DNA of 64,000 nt. It comes from Cladorrhinum sp. PSN259. Its lineage: Eukaryota > Ascomycota > Sordariomycetes > Sordariales > Podosporaceae. Under the pieces are notes generated by a model that was given only the letters and a program-made list of their open reading frames with translations, did not search any database and was not told the DNA's origin. Where the stretch lies: positions 682,001 to 746,000 of the forward strand of contig MU867066.1 in the NCBI GenBank assembly GCA_033725935.1, read 5' to 3'. A program made the position numbers and the translations under genes. Positions 22,649-33,555 of this stretch are shown here, piece by piece; position 1 is the stretch's first letter; each line of letters begins with the position of its first letter.

Positions 22649-24333
22649 ATGGAGGGTAAGTTTGGGCTCCCGGTCCCCTTTCCCCCCCAATGCACACACG
22701 CATCCTCCCCCCGATCGAGGACGGCCCTCGTCGCGACGGTTTGATGCTTGCATGATGGATTCGAGCAGATGCTGATTGAGCTTTCCGTCTTGCAGAAGAA
22801 GTTGCTGCCCTCGTTATCGACAATGGGTAAGCCATAGTTCCCGACCCCCTCACGTCGTCTCACCGACTCGGTTTTGGTGGGCGGAGCAACCACACCACAG
22901 CTCCCAACAGCTGTCGAGCTGTCCCGCCCCCCCCGCCGCCACCGCAACAGCTTCAAAAACACAATAATTAGATGGATGGAACTGACATGCGAATAGCTCC
23001 GGCATGTGCAAGGCCGGTTTCGCCGGTGATGATGCTCCTCGTGCTGTTTTCCGTAAGTCGCACCCCCCGATTCGACTCCGCTCCACTATCAGCCCAGCTG
23101 CCAGATGGCCTCTTGAGCTGCTTCAAGGGGAGCAAGAAGCGAGCAAGGAAAAAATAGCTAACTCAATGTCAACACAGCTTCTATTGTCGGCCGCCCCCGT
23201 CATCATGGGTATGATTTTCAATCCGGCGCCAATTTCGCAATGGGAACCCCTCAATACTGACCGACTGCATAGTATCATGATTGGTATGGGTCAGAAGGAC
23301 TCGTACGTTGGTGATGAGGCTCAGTCCAAGCGTGGTATCCTCACGCTCCGCTACCCCATCGAGCACGGTGTCGTCACCAACTGGGATGACATGGAGAAGA
23401 TTTGGCATCACACCTTCTACAACGAGCTCCGTGTCGCCCCAGAGGAGCACCCCGTCCTTCTTACCGAGGCTCCTATCAACCCCAAGTCCAACCGTGAGAA
23501 GATGACCCAGATTGTCTTCGAGACCTTCAACGCCCCCGCCTTCTACGTCTCTATCCAGGCCGTCCTTTCCTTGTACGCTTCCGGTCGTACCACCGGTATC
23601 GTGCTCGACTCCGGTGATGGTGTCACCCACGTTGTTCCCATCTACGAGGGTTTCTCTCTTCCCCACGCCATTGCCCGTGTCGACATGGCTGGCCGTGATC
23701 TTACCGACTACCTCATGAAGATTCTCGCTGAGCGCGGTTACACCTTCTCCACCACCGCCGAGCGTGAAATCGTTCGTGACATCAAGGAGAAGCTCTGCTA
23801 CGTCGCCCTCGACTTCGAGCAGGAGATCCAGACCGCCGCTCAGAGCTCCAGCTTGGAGAAGTCCTACGAGCTTCCCGACGGTCAAGTCATCACCATCGGC
23901 AACGAGCGCTTCCGTGCTCCTGAGGCTCTCTTCCAGCCTTCCGTCCTTGGTCTCGAAAGCGGCGGCATCCACGTTACCACTTTCAACTCCATCATGAAGT
24001 GCGATGTTGATGTGAGAAAGGATCTCTATGGTAACATTGTCATGGTAAGTGCAGGGTGAATTTTGAGTAAAAAAGAAGAATGCTTGCTAACAAATCTGCC
24101 AGTCTGGTGGTACCACCATGTACCCCGGTCTTTCCGACCGTATGCAGAAGGAGATCACTGCTCTTGCTCCTTCTTCCATGAAGGTCAAGATCATTGCTCC
24201 TCCCGAGCGCAAGTACTCCGTCTGGATCGGTGGTTCCATTCTCGCCTCTCTCTCTACCTTCCAGCAGATGTGGATCTCGAAGCAGGAGTACGACGAGAGC
24301 GGTCCTTCGATCGTTCATCGCAAGTGCTTCTAA
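22649..24333 (+). CDS. act1: Actin
   Basis: The protein has 375 residues, the canonical length. Six exons: 22649-22655, 22796-22826, 22997-23052, 23178-23208, 23273-24044 and 24103-24333. Splicing gives the usual N-terminus MEEEVAALVIDNGSG, then [38 protein letters not shown] and the C-terminal IVHRKCF. ATP-site loops DNGSG and DSGDGVTH are intact. The five introns are clustered at the 5' side; the first three (140, 170, 125 nt) are long for this genome, which is common in highly expressed genes. Branch sites ACTGAC, TACTGAC and GCTAAC are clear. It forms microfilaments for polarised tip growth, endocytosis and cytokinesis. Confidence 0.98.
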
Positions 24334-24698
24334 GTTGTTGTCGGCGTTGGCAACTTCGCGGATCGTCACGAGGCAATGGTGACCTTGTCTGCCATACCAG
24401 CCGCGGCGTGAGGCACAAGGGCACTGGGCATGTATTTCCTGGGCGAGTGTCGTTTTTTCAAAAAGTTCTGACTCTGGTAATGATGGCCTTTGTTGCTGGT
24501 CGGGCGGGTGCATGTGCGTGGGATTGCGGACAAGTTAGGCCGAGGATTATCAACACTTTTTACTGTTACGCCCATTTATTAAAGCCATCGTGGATGATTA
24601 CTTTTTTTTTCTTCGTAGTCGGTGATCACCGTCAAGAAAAGTGTTTAGAAGCTAGGCGGGAGAATTCAACTTGACTTTGAAGTTATAAGACGTTTCTT
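24334..24698. other. Intergenic between convergent genes
   Basis: This 365-base stretch holds the 3' regions of actin and the release-factor-like gene. No coding frame is supported. Confidence 0.5.
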
Positions 24699-24789
24699 TT
24701 ACATTGTGTTTTTATTTTGGCCAGGAATATCCTCTTGGCTGGTCTCTGTCTCTCGTAGTAGTATGTATTCCTCTTGACCTTCTTCTCCA

Positions 24790-24824
<35 letters not shown>

Positions 24825-25619
24825 ATCTTCATCTTCATCTTCATCTTCATCTTCCTCTTCTGTTTGTTTTATTGTGGTTGGCCCATGTTCTCCCTCCTGT
24901 CCTGGTCCTACCGGTAACCCAGCAGCAGCTTCTTTCTCCTCGGCCAGCTTTCTATATTTACGAGCGCTCTTCTTTGCTTTACTAGCCGCTTTCTTCTTTT
25001 TGTGATCGCCCACGATGGCAGTTCGGGACTGGGTGCCGTTGTAGAGCTCGTCCAGCTTTTGGGCCAAGAGACCGCGGGCGATCTTTCGGTTCTGGGAGCG
25101 GGATCGGGTGGCTTGGGACTTGACGACCAGGCCGGTGGGTATGTGTTTTAATTGAACGGCAGAGTTTGTTTTGTTCTGGGGGGGGGGGGGGGTTTAATCA
25201 GAATGAGTTGAGTTTGGGTGGTAATAGTGAGTTTGGTGGAGGGAGGAAGGGATATGGAGGGGGGATATGGAAACTTGTACACGAGTAGGAAAGGGAAAAC
25301 AATAAATGTAGAAGGGAATAAATTATGTGAAGCGGGGAATAAATTATGCGAAGCAGGGCAGGTATATATATATATATATATATAAACATACAATCTTTTG
25401 TCCTCCCGGTCCGGAACCCTTCAGGTAGGACTCCTCAATTTCTGTGTCTGGAGGTGGTTTAGGTCGCGGCGGGAGCTGTGTTCTCGAGATTGGTCGGACG
25501 ATGTTTAAGGGTTTGACAAGGAGGAGGAGGAGGAGATGTTGGTATTGGTGTTGGTGTTGGGTTGCTGCCGGGCGGAGCAATGGCTTAAAGAGGGATTGTC
25601 GAAGTGGGTGAAGAAGCAT
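24699..25619 (-). CDS. Mitochondrial GGQ peptide-release-factor-like protein (ICT1/MTRFR/Rso55 type)
   Basis: The predicted protein has 234 residues from exons 25619-25392 and 25175-24699. It belongs to the codon-independent class I release-factor-domain proteins that hydrolyse peptidyl-tRNA on stalled mitoribosomes. The N-terminus is Arg/Leu/Gln-rich without acids, fitting mitochondrial import. The catalytic GSGPGGQ lies just before a 215-nt intron. Across the splice the chain reads GGQKINKTNSAVQLKHIPTG, then QATRSRSQNRKIA, all classic for the domain. Next comes a basic helix (KKKKAASKAKKSARKYRKL), which in this family binds the mRNA entrance of the ribosome. The tail is unusual: about 25 Asp/Glu residues encoded by a hexanucleotide repeat. 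GGQ assignment is firm; the exact orthologue is not. Confidence 0.9.
24788..24860 (-). repeat. Coding hexa/trinucleotide repeat for an Asp-Glu tract
   Basis: On the coding strand, runs of GAAGAT and then GAGGAC encode alternating Glu-Asp in the tail of the release-factor-like protein. It is a coding microsatellite and likely to vary in length between strains. Confidence 0.85.
25178..25192. repeat. G15 homopolymer (C15 next to a splice acceptor)
   Basis: Fifteen Gs on the plus strand are fifteen Cs on the coding strand, directly before the AG acceptor at 25177-25176 of the release-factor-like gene. Confidence 0.85.
25363..25384. repeat. (TA)11 microsatellite in an intron
   Basis: Eleven TA units begin shortly after the GTATGT donor (25391) of the release-factor-like gene's intron. 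Confidence 0.85.
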
Positions 25620-26209
25620 TTTTGAGTGTTTTACTTATTTATGAGGGGATGGGACTTCCAGTAAAGAGATGGTAGAATGATGGTTGATGCCATCAAGGTT
25701 GTTGATATGCTTATCCGTCGAGTGTTTGGTATCAAAAGCTATCGTAGGGATAATGCATAATTATGCCGTCAGGGTTGATATTGGCTTAGCGGCATAGTGC
25801 AATGGGATAAGATAGTGGGGTATCGGTGGAAAAGGTTTGAGCCAATAAGAGGGATGACCGGCTGTTCCGTGTTTCTGGGGGTTCTGGCTGGCTGGCGGTC
25901 GGCCGACTGTGAAGCGAGCGGTCTCGGTTCTCGGTCGCGCGTCTGGGGTTCTGCGGTTCTGGGGGAAATTAATTGACTGTTCCTTCTCTAGAACAAAACT
26001 TGCGACGACGACTTTGAAGATTTTTTTTATAAACCGCAATTACAGATCCTTTTTTTTCACTTGTGCAAGTTCATTGACTTTCAGAGTCCTCCCGTGCAAA
26101 CGTAAACCGAGCAAGCAACGATTGCAACGCCGAGTCGTCGTCGCCGTCCCAGAACCGACCCCTATCCCGTATCCGAGATTCTAGAAAGAGAGAAGCAGCA
26201 GCGAAAAAA
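25620..26209. other. Intergenic, divergent promoter region
   Basis: 590 bases lie between the starts of the release-factor-like gene and the serine palmitoyltransferase subunit gene. It should carry both promoters. I see no coding frame. Confidence 0.5.
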
Positions 26210-26610
26210 ATGTCTTCCTCCCTCGAGAAGTTCTCCAAATGGATCCAGCTCAAGATTTATCAGTTGGAGGTGACTTTGGCTGTTTACATGTTTACGCCTG
26301 CTGAGAAGGCTGTTTTCTGTACGTCTTGCTTTCTTTCTTTCTTCTGTCTTCTCTCTTCCCAATTGTTACTCTTTTGCTAATTAATGTAATGCGTTGGATG
26401 ATAAAAACAGACTCGCTCCTCTTCCTCGTGACCGCCCTAACCTGCTTCGCGACGGTCCTCTACTTACCTCATCACCTGTGCTTCATCGTCGGCAGAGCGT
26501 GGTTCTACATGCACGGAGACGCAGCGGAGGGGGCGGTGAGGGCTGCGTTATCGGGTGTTGCGACGACGAAATTGGCCGAGTCTACTGCTGCCATTATTCG
26601 GGAGTTGTAA
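26210..26610 (+). CDS. Small regulatory subunit of serine palmitoyltransferase (ssSPT/Tsc3-like)
   Basis: The predicted protein has 102 residues from exons 26210-26318 and 26411-26610. The 92-nt intron has a GTACGT donor, CTAAT branch and ACAG acceptor. The pattern LEVTLAVYMFTPAEKAVFYS is the ssSPT signature (yeast and human forms read like YxLxPWExxxFN). One strongly hydrophobic segment, SLLFLLVTALTCFATVLYL, should span the ER membrane. The family activates the LCB1/LCB2 catalytic dimer, which condenses serine with palmitoyl-CoA to start sphingolipid synthesis, and tunes acyl chain choice. The cytosolic tail of about 45 residues has no known motif. It is too split for simple frame finding, as exon 1 holds only 36 codons. 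Confidence 0.85.
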
Positions 26611-27084
26611 AAATGCATCGAGGGATCTGTGGTCGATAAGACCCGAAAGCTGTGATAGATGGTTTTGACTTTAGAGAGGAAATAAACAAGGAAAGAGGCA
26701 GCAATGAACTGTTTTGGGGGGTACGGGAAGGTGTCGAATGTTTGAGAGACAGAGAGCTACGAGCCGGGCAACAAACACCCCGCCATATAATTGATGATTG
26801 AGGGATGAGGAAGGGAAATTAATAATGAGGTCTTAGGAAACGGTACATGATTAGGCGGCTGGGAGGGGTCGGTGTATACCCTCCGTTGAAGAAGGGGGGC
26901 ATATGGCGTTTTGGGAGCATTGCTTGGGAAGTACCAAAAATACTATAGAAAGATGCAGATCATACAGCTCGATCTTACGGGCACTTAATATAATATCACT
27001 ATGAAAGAAAATAATATCCCGGAAATCATAGCAATGCTTTTATTTTCCTAGCCATCTCATCAACCGTTAACTTTTTAGCCCACT
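26611..27084. other. Intergenic between convergent genes
   Basis: This 474-base stretch holds the 3' regions of the ssSPT-like gene and ELP2. No coding frame is supported. Confidence 0.5.
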
Positions 27085-29652
27085 CTACACCTTGAACGAG
27101 TATATCCTAACAGACGCATCTTCACCAGCAATAGCCAACTCCCTCTCCTCTTGTCCTTCTTGTCCCTCCCTCTTCGGCCTCCAAGCAAGCTGCAAAACAG
27201 CCTTGGGCAACCACTGCTCTTTCTTCAGTACCAAGGTATCAATAACCTCCACTGCCGCCTCTGTAACTTTGATGGTCAAAACCAAAAGCTTGCCCGCTTC
27301 AGTACCGACAGCAAGGACTACATTCCCATCCTTGGTCACCTCAGGCAAGAAATCCAACGCAGTAGCAGGCTGCTCCTCAGCAACAGCCTTACCGAGGTCA
27401 AATTGCTCGCCATCCTTCTTCTTGACCCAAATCTTGACCTGTTTATCCCTGCCAGCAGTAGCAAACATTCTCTCTCCACTTTCCAACAGAGGAGCCCAAG
27501 CAGCATCCAAAATCATTCTGGTGTGTCCCTTCTCCTTTGCCTGAATAAGCTTGTATTCCTGTCCCTCTTCGCTGCTCTTCTCAAAAACGGCCCACTGTCT
27601 GTCACGCCCTACACTGACCAAGTACTTGTCGTCGGGCGAAAACCTCACCCTCGTAACAGTCAAGGAATGTGCCTGCAAGGGGGGTCTAATTTCCGTCCAC
27701 TTCTCCGTTTCGAACAGTCTGATAACCGCGTGGTTCAAGCTGGTTGCTTTACACGCCGACGCAATGATTTTCCCGTCGTGGCTGGCTGCCAGGCACGAGA
27801 TCTCATAGCCGTGTCCGTAGAGTTTCTCGACTTCCGGCCAGAGCGTATGACGGGATAGAGATTCTTCGAATGGAGGGTGGTCGATGTCCAAAGCGGACTT
27901 GCGAACCATGCTAGCTGGGTCTATTGCTTCACGGTCGGCGTTGGAATTGTGAGCTGAAGCTTCGAGAGCTGAGAGGTCGGCGTCGTCGTCTACAACGTCG
28001 ATTGCTTTGTTTGAGAGCCCTAGGACGGGCATGTTGGCTGCGTCTGGGGCGGCGGAGATGTCGGTTTGAGTTAGGGATGTGTTGGTTAGGCGAGAGAGCA
28101 TATGAGCGACTGCTTTGGGTTGGGTAAAGACTCTCATGAGCTTCTCGTCTGCGCCTGAAACAAAGGAGGTTGTTGGCCCAAGGGTTGAGATGCAGTTGAG
28201 ATCGTAGCCGTGGATTTGAGGGCGGGACATCTCGTGCCAGGTTCCTTGGGAAGATGGTTCAGAAGAAGAACCGACGCCGGTCCATTGGGCGTGAAGACGG
28301 GTGGTTTGGTCTGAGCTGGTGGAAAGGAGGGAGCTGCCGTCGTGGGACCAGGAGATGCCCGTCACGGCGCGGGTGTGCCCTGAGATGGCATAGTGTTGTT
28401 GCCAGGCGTCGTCAGATGCGCTGTAATCCCAGCGTCTCCAGCTTCCGGTGCGTCCAAAAGTGATGATGGATGTTCCTGATAGGGACCAGTGGCCGGTCCA
28501 GAAGCCGCCGATACTGCCTGTGGCTGTTGTTGCTCCCTTTTCACGACTGACTTCTCCCAGACGGGCTACAGTGATCCAAATGCCCGAGTCAGGGTCGGAT
28601 TCCCAGACTGAGAGGGAGTTGTCTGCTGATGCGGAGAGGAGCTGGAGCTTGTTGTCTGCTGTGCGTGACCATCTGGCGCTGTAGATCCAGTCTTCATGTC
28701 CTAAGAGAAGAGCTTCGAACATGATACAGTACTTGGTGCTCCCGGCGGTGATTTTGTGCATCTTGTTTCCCACTGTGAGGTTGTCCATGGTGAGATCCAT
28801 GCCTGTTGAGTTCAGAGCTGAGAGGGCGGAACCCTGATGAATACGCCAGATACGGATGTACTTGTCTTGACTGGCTGAGGCGAGGAGCAGGTCACTTCCG
28901 GGCTCGTTCTTCTCGCGGATAAAGTCGAGCGATCGGACCCAGTTCTCATGTCCGGGCAAGGTAGCCTGCAAGGTGAACTCAAACTTATCGGCGTCCTTGG
29001 TGGTCGCTGTGAATATTTGAACTTTGTTGGTGGTTCCGCAAACAGCCATGATGATTTGGTTCCCTTCATCGTCTAGTGGGCAGAGCCCAACTTCCATAGG
29101 TATCCATCTCGGGTTGCCAGAAGTTTTGATGGTCTGGAGGAGAGCAAACCCCTGGGCAACATCATAAGCCCATGCCTTGAAACTGCAATCCGCTCCCCCC
29201 GTCACAAAGATGCGTCGTTTAAGGCTCCCTCCAGGATGTGCCTTGAGAACTGCAATGGCATTTATGGGCTCTGTGTGGCCTTCAAGAGCCTCCCGGAAAG
29301 TAGCAGTGCCATCTTTTGGGTTCACTGTCCACACCCTGAGAGCTTTGTCATCTCCACCACTGAGCAAGATCGCTTCCTTCTCATCATCTAGCCTAGGAAG
29401 AAATTTGACTGCTCTGACTGCTCCAGTATGCTGGCTCAGGACTGCTGAGATTCCCTTTGGGTTCTGTGTATTTTGTTAGTGGATTACCTCGGGCGGTTTA
29501 TGAGGAGACGAAGGACTCACTGATGGATTCCACAGGCACACATTTGTATCTGCCCCAAATGCAACGATCCCATCTTGGCCCCAATCTGAGCCGCCAGGCC
29601 ATCTGTTGGCTCCTGCCGATAAATACTGGCTATTCACAGCTGTTTCAGCCAT
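27085..29652 (-). CDS. elp2: ELP2, WD40 subunit of Elongator
   Basis: The predicted protein has 836 residues from exons 29652-29521 and 29463-27085 (57-nt intron, GTGAGT, CACTAAC branch, ACAG). Elp2 is the double WD40 propeller scaffold of Elongator (Elp1-6), which makes the 5-carboxymethyl group on U34 of cytosolic tRNAs. WD-like blades recur along the whole chain, for example LSGGDDKALRVWTV, GHENWVRSLDF, LLASASQDKYIRIWR, GHEDWIYSARW, LLSASADNSLSVWE, ISGHTRAVTGISWS, and near the end MFATAGRDKQVKIWV. The order and spacing fit Elp2 rather than a general WD protein, notably YAISGHTRAVTGISWS and KLYGHGYEISCLAAS. It is divergent from URM1. Confidence 0.93.
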
Positions 29653-30135
29653 CTTGAAAATTATTTGTGTAAGTGAAGATTTTTGGATCACTTTGTCTCA
29701 GAGTTGAGAGTGGGGGGGGTAACGGCGATTGGATTTGTGACTCTAAATTGTGGAGACAATTCAATGTTGAACCTCAGGACATCGACGAGGAGCTGTGACA
29801 AGAGGTGTGAAGATAATAATGGGACGAGTCCAACATAATCAATTTTAGTATCTTACTTTTGATATATTCTGCTGTATCATCAGTTTCACCAAAATCGATG
29901 GAATTTGTGTGTTGAGATGCGAAACTTTGTCTCCAAGCCCCACTTAATCCCGAATTCTAAAACTTTTGTTGCTTTTTCGACCCCAGATTTTGGGGTACAT
30001 AACTTCAACGTCTTTATACATCACACACAGACACCATATCAAAATCAGGTTACAATTTCGACACCGAAGAGTATTGAAAAAAAAAAAGACAGCTATATTG
30101 ATTCGGTTCAGATCTTTCATAAAATATCCGTCAAG
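29653..30135. promoter_or_regulatory. Shared divergent promoter of ELP2 and URM1
   Basis: 483 bases separate the two start codons. It is AT-rich with poly-A (30077-30087 region) close to URM1. I see no named binding site. The two products act on the same tRNA nucleotide, so co-regulation through this region is a fair inference. Confidence 0.45.
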
Positions 30136-30604
30136 ATGGGTTCCAAAGAAGCAGCAACGCCCGAAACAATTCCGGTCACCGTCGAGTTTTCGTAAGTTGT
30201 TTGTAAATTTCAATTTCCTACCACTACCCAGTTTCACGATACTGACTTCTTATTCCAGCGGTGGTCTCGAGATGCTATTCTCGAATAAAGCAAAACATAC
30301 CGTCTCTATTCCATCAGTAGACCCCACCAGCAAAGCCCCAATCAACATTGGCCATCTTATCCGCTACCTCCTTGACAACCTCATCACCGACGACCGAACG
30401 GATCTCTTTGTTCTGGAAGATCATCTGTAAGTCGCCTCATTCAAGTATCTCCATCTGCTAGCATCCAACTGAGAGTGATCTTCAAGACGCCCTGGGATTC
30501 TGGTCCTCATCAACGACGCCGACTGGGAGCTGGAAGGGGAAGAAGAGTACGAGATCCAGAGCGGAGACACCATCCTCTTCGTATCGACTCTTCATGGTGG
30601 TTAA
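30136..30604 (+). CDS. urm1: URM1, ubiquitin-related sulfur carrier
   Basis: The predicted protein has 113 residues. Exons are 30136-30191, 30259-30426 and 30487-30604. Urm1 is activated by Uba4, carries sulfur as a C-terminal thiocarboxylate for 2-thiolation of wobble U34, and can also be conjugated to proteins. The fold reads PVTVEFSGGLEMLFSNK, DNLITDDRTDLFVLEDHL, RPGILVLINDADWELEG, and ends DTILFVSTLHGG, with the essential Gly-Gly terminus. Exon 3 is found only by splicing: acceptor TTCAAG at 30481-30486 joins CT to ACGCCC, giving LRPGILV. The flanking unspliced frames do not encode this ending. Introns are 67 and 60 nt. Confidence 0.95.
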
Positions 30605-33555
30605 ATCAAGATGACTATCGATTCCCCCCTTCAGCATGTTATTCCCCTTTTTGGTTCTGGCCAAAGGAGGCTCATCTTCCCGATTGAAAGCTCCCTGTTC
30701 GTTTTTCTGCACTGTTTGGCCGATTTGGACTTGGGGCCACAAAAGGTCTAGACCTATTTGTTTGTTTTTCCAGCCAAAAACGGTTTTGGAGCTATCGAAA
30801 ACATGATCGACAAGCGTTGTTTCCCTTTTCTCACTTGAGGCTTAATTACGGACCCCGGCTTGTTTGTCAACCGGGAACCTGGGCTCTCGCTTCTCTGTTT
30901 TCAACACTGTGTGTCAAGTACGAATCAGAACTGTGAGGGAATCTTCTCCGATCCCCCAGTGCGCAATAATACCCTTATCTCTATTGGAGATCGACAGGCA
31001 CCATAATCCTTTCCCAGATATGGGTGGGTGTTGGCTAGCCTCACATGACATTTGCTGCATGCATCTCTGATCGCTTTCGGCACATTATCACATTTTTCTG
31101 AATTACACTAACCTTTTGAGGCTGCCAACTTTTTTTTCTCCCCCCGTCAGCGAGGCTTTCTGCTTCATCGGTTAGGAAAACATCATCATCTGTTATGGCA
31201 TAATATGAAAATCATAAGCCACATTTGTCAATTCTCATCAAACAAAATCCCATCTTTGACCAATTGTCCATCTAGACAGTTCACAGTGTGATGAACCTAC
31301 CAAACCATTCCGAGAATCAGGTTTCGATCAAGCCACGTAAATCAAGGCGGTGAAGTCCTTCCGGATAACCCTTCCAACTCTCTTGCACTCTCCCCAAAAC
31401 CCCGTCGTCCTCTATTCCCTGAACTGTGTTGATCCCCCTCCCTCCCTAGTAAAATCTACAATCTAGACCGTGACACCCCCAAAACCTTGGAACCCCAAAT
31501 CCCACTTCTTCATCCCGGTTTCCCTTCCGCGTGCACTTCATTCATCCATCCATCCGTCCATCAGCCCGACGACTCCCACTCCGACTCCGACTCACCGACG
31601 ATCTCATCAGGTGAGCTCCGCTTCACTCAGCTACACTACACTGGATGGAGCATGAACTGGCAAGACCGGTATCCGTATCCGGGGTGCCTGTCTGTCGAAA
31701 GTGGAGAACCCTTTCAAATCCCGAAAGAATGTGGAGAGCAGGAGCCGGTGGGGAGCCGGTGGGGAGCCGGGGGGGGGGGGGTTGGAAGCCGGGGGGAGCG
31801 AGCCGGGGTTTTTCTCTCACGGAACAAGTTCCGTAACTACTTTCAAGTCCAGTGAAATCCGTGCGTGAAAATCAATCCGGGTTTCTGGGAATTGAATGAA
31901 AATGGAAACGGGGTACTCATTCCGAAACCCCCCCCCCCCCCCCAAATTGGTTTTGTTCTCTCGTAAACTGTGGACTCGAAAACATGATTCTCGGTATAAA
32001 ACCGTGTCTCTCTCGTAACAGATTTATCGTAGTATAGAGGGGTTAATTTACATACATGATTAGACAAACAAATCCCCCCCCCAAAAAAAAAAGGAGAAGA
32101 AAAAAAAAATTCAACTTCAGGGCTCTATACAACTCTCAGGAGAACCTACAGTACTACACTAAAAGTGAGGTTTTCAACTTACCTATAGGGCTTAGAAGAA
32201 CGGGGCGAGCTTGAATATCTAACAGGGCGGTTGTTCAAGGCCCCCCTCCCCTGTGAAGGAAAGGACCCTGAAGTTCTTCTTTTGGACAATGTGTGTGATT
32301 TTTCGACTGAAAACTTGGTGGGGTACCGCTACCGGTAGTGTAATTCTGCGAAGAGGGCGGGGGGGATGGTCCTTTCGGGGGGAGAAAAAAAAACCCAAAT
32401 CATCTGATAGAGCAAACAGTCATGACATGAGCTTTGTCATGGGTGGCGGTGGTGGTGGTGGTGGTCATTGAGGCGTTGGAGACGGTAGGTATATGGTGAG
32501 TTTGATTTCGTGTGACTCACTAACCATCAAGGCAAATCAAGAAATAATAATGAAAAACTGGGAAATATTTCCCCGAAAAAAGAAAAAAAAACCACGTGCC
32601 CGGATTCTGGAATGAAGTGGATGGAAGAGAAGGGTGTCATCAATGAAACAAGAAACAAATGTGACGCTGTTGGTGGGAAATTATGTCAATTTGTTTGTTG
32701 TGTTTCAGCATAACCATGAAATTATGTCGTGGCAAGCTTCTCCGAGGACTTTGTGGGTAGATAGACATGGGTAGAGAGTAAGTAATAAACGATACTTGCA
32801 AAATTTATTTTGGTTTTCTTTTATTTCCTCTGTTTATGAAAACCACTGTCCTTCTTTTTGGAGTCTCCACCCAGTTCAGGGGGTGGCGAGAAATAAACAA
32901 ACACCAGATATTTTGTTAACCCACTTTCATCTCTTTCTCACCCAAACTCCTTTCCAGACCATCTTCTGCGATGGCTTCCAATCCCACTGCTGTACATGAT
33001 ATGATGCCCTCCCTTTCCCGAATGCAGACCCTGACCAACTCCTATCCTTCCAAGATGCTTCCGGGTGGTCTAGTATCCTCCCGGTCCAAATGGTTATGCA
33101 TGCCAAAATATACAACAGCCACCCCTGTGTACAACAACTCTTCAATCTGTACAGACTCCCCAACTTTTTTTTACTTCTTCAATCCATCCCCTGTTGTTAC
33201 ATGTCCATGTACTTGTTTTGTCACGCTCGTCGTGTAATAATAAGCGCACCCGGTTACAGACCAGAAAACACAGATAACCAAACACCAATAACCAAAATAA
33301 AAAATACAAACAAAATCCCTCGACGCTTTTCGTGCTTGATAAAATGAAATAGCCAGCCCCGACTTGACCAACAGGTCTTGCATGATTGAATAAGGCAAAA
33401 GGAAACAGGGGGTCATGAAAATACAAGATGGTATAAAAGTTAATGCAGACAGAAAGGTTGTTCAGACAGCCGACCCGAGAGTAATAAGAAAATAAATGTC
33501 GTCTTACCATAAAGTCTCGTTGAACAGACGAGGAGATCCGCTTCGAGCAAGGGGT
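30605..33555. other. Three-kilobase region between convergent genes
   Basis: It lies 3' of both URM1 and the zinc finger gene. It contains a C18-like tract near 31930, G-rich repeats near 31740-31800, a GGT run near 32440-32465 and several A runs. A 88-codon ATG frame at 32971 has a good start context but no family match and is not called as a gene. Confidence 0.5.

Noticed and set aside
30475..30687. Frame overlapping the end of URM1
   Set aside because: Wrong frame of URM1 exon 3; the spliced frame gives the conserved RPGILVLINDADWE and Gly-Gly end.
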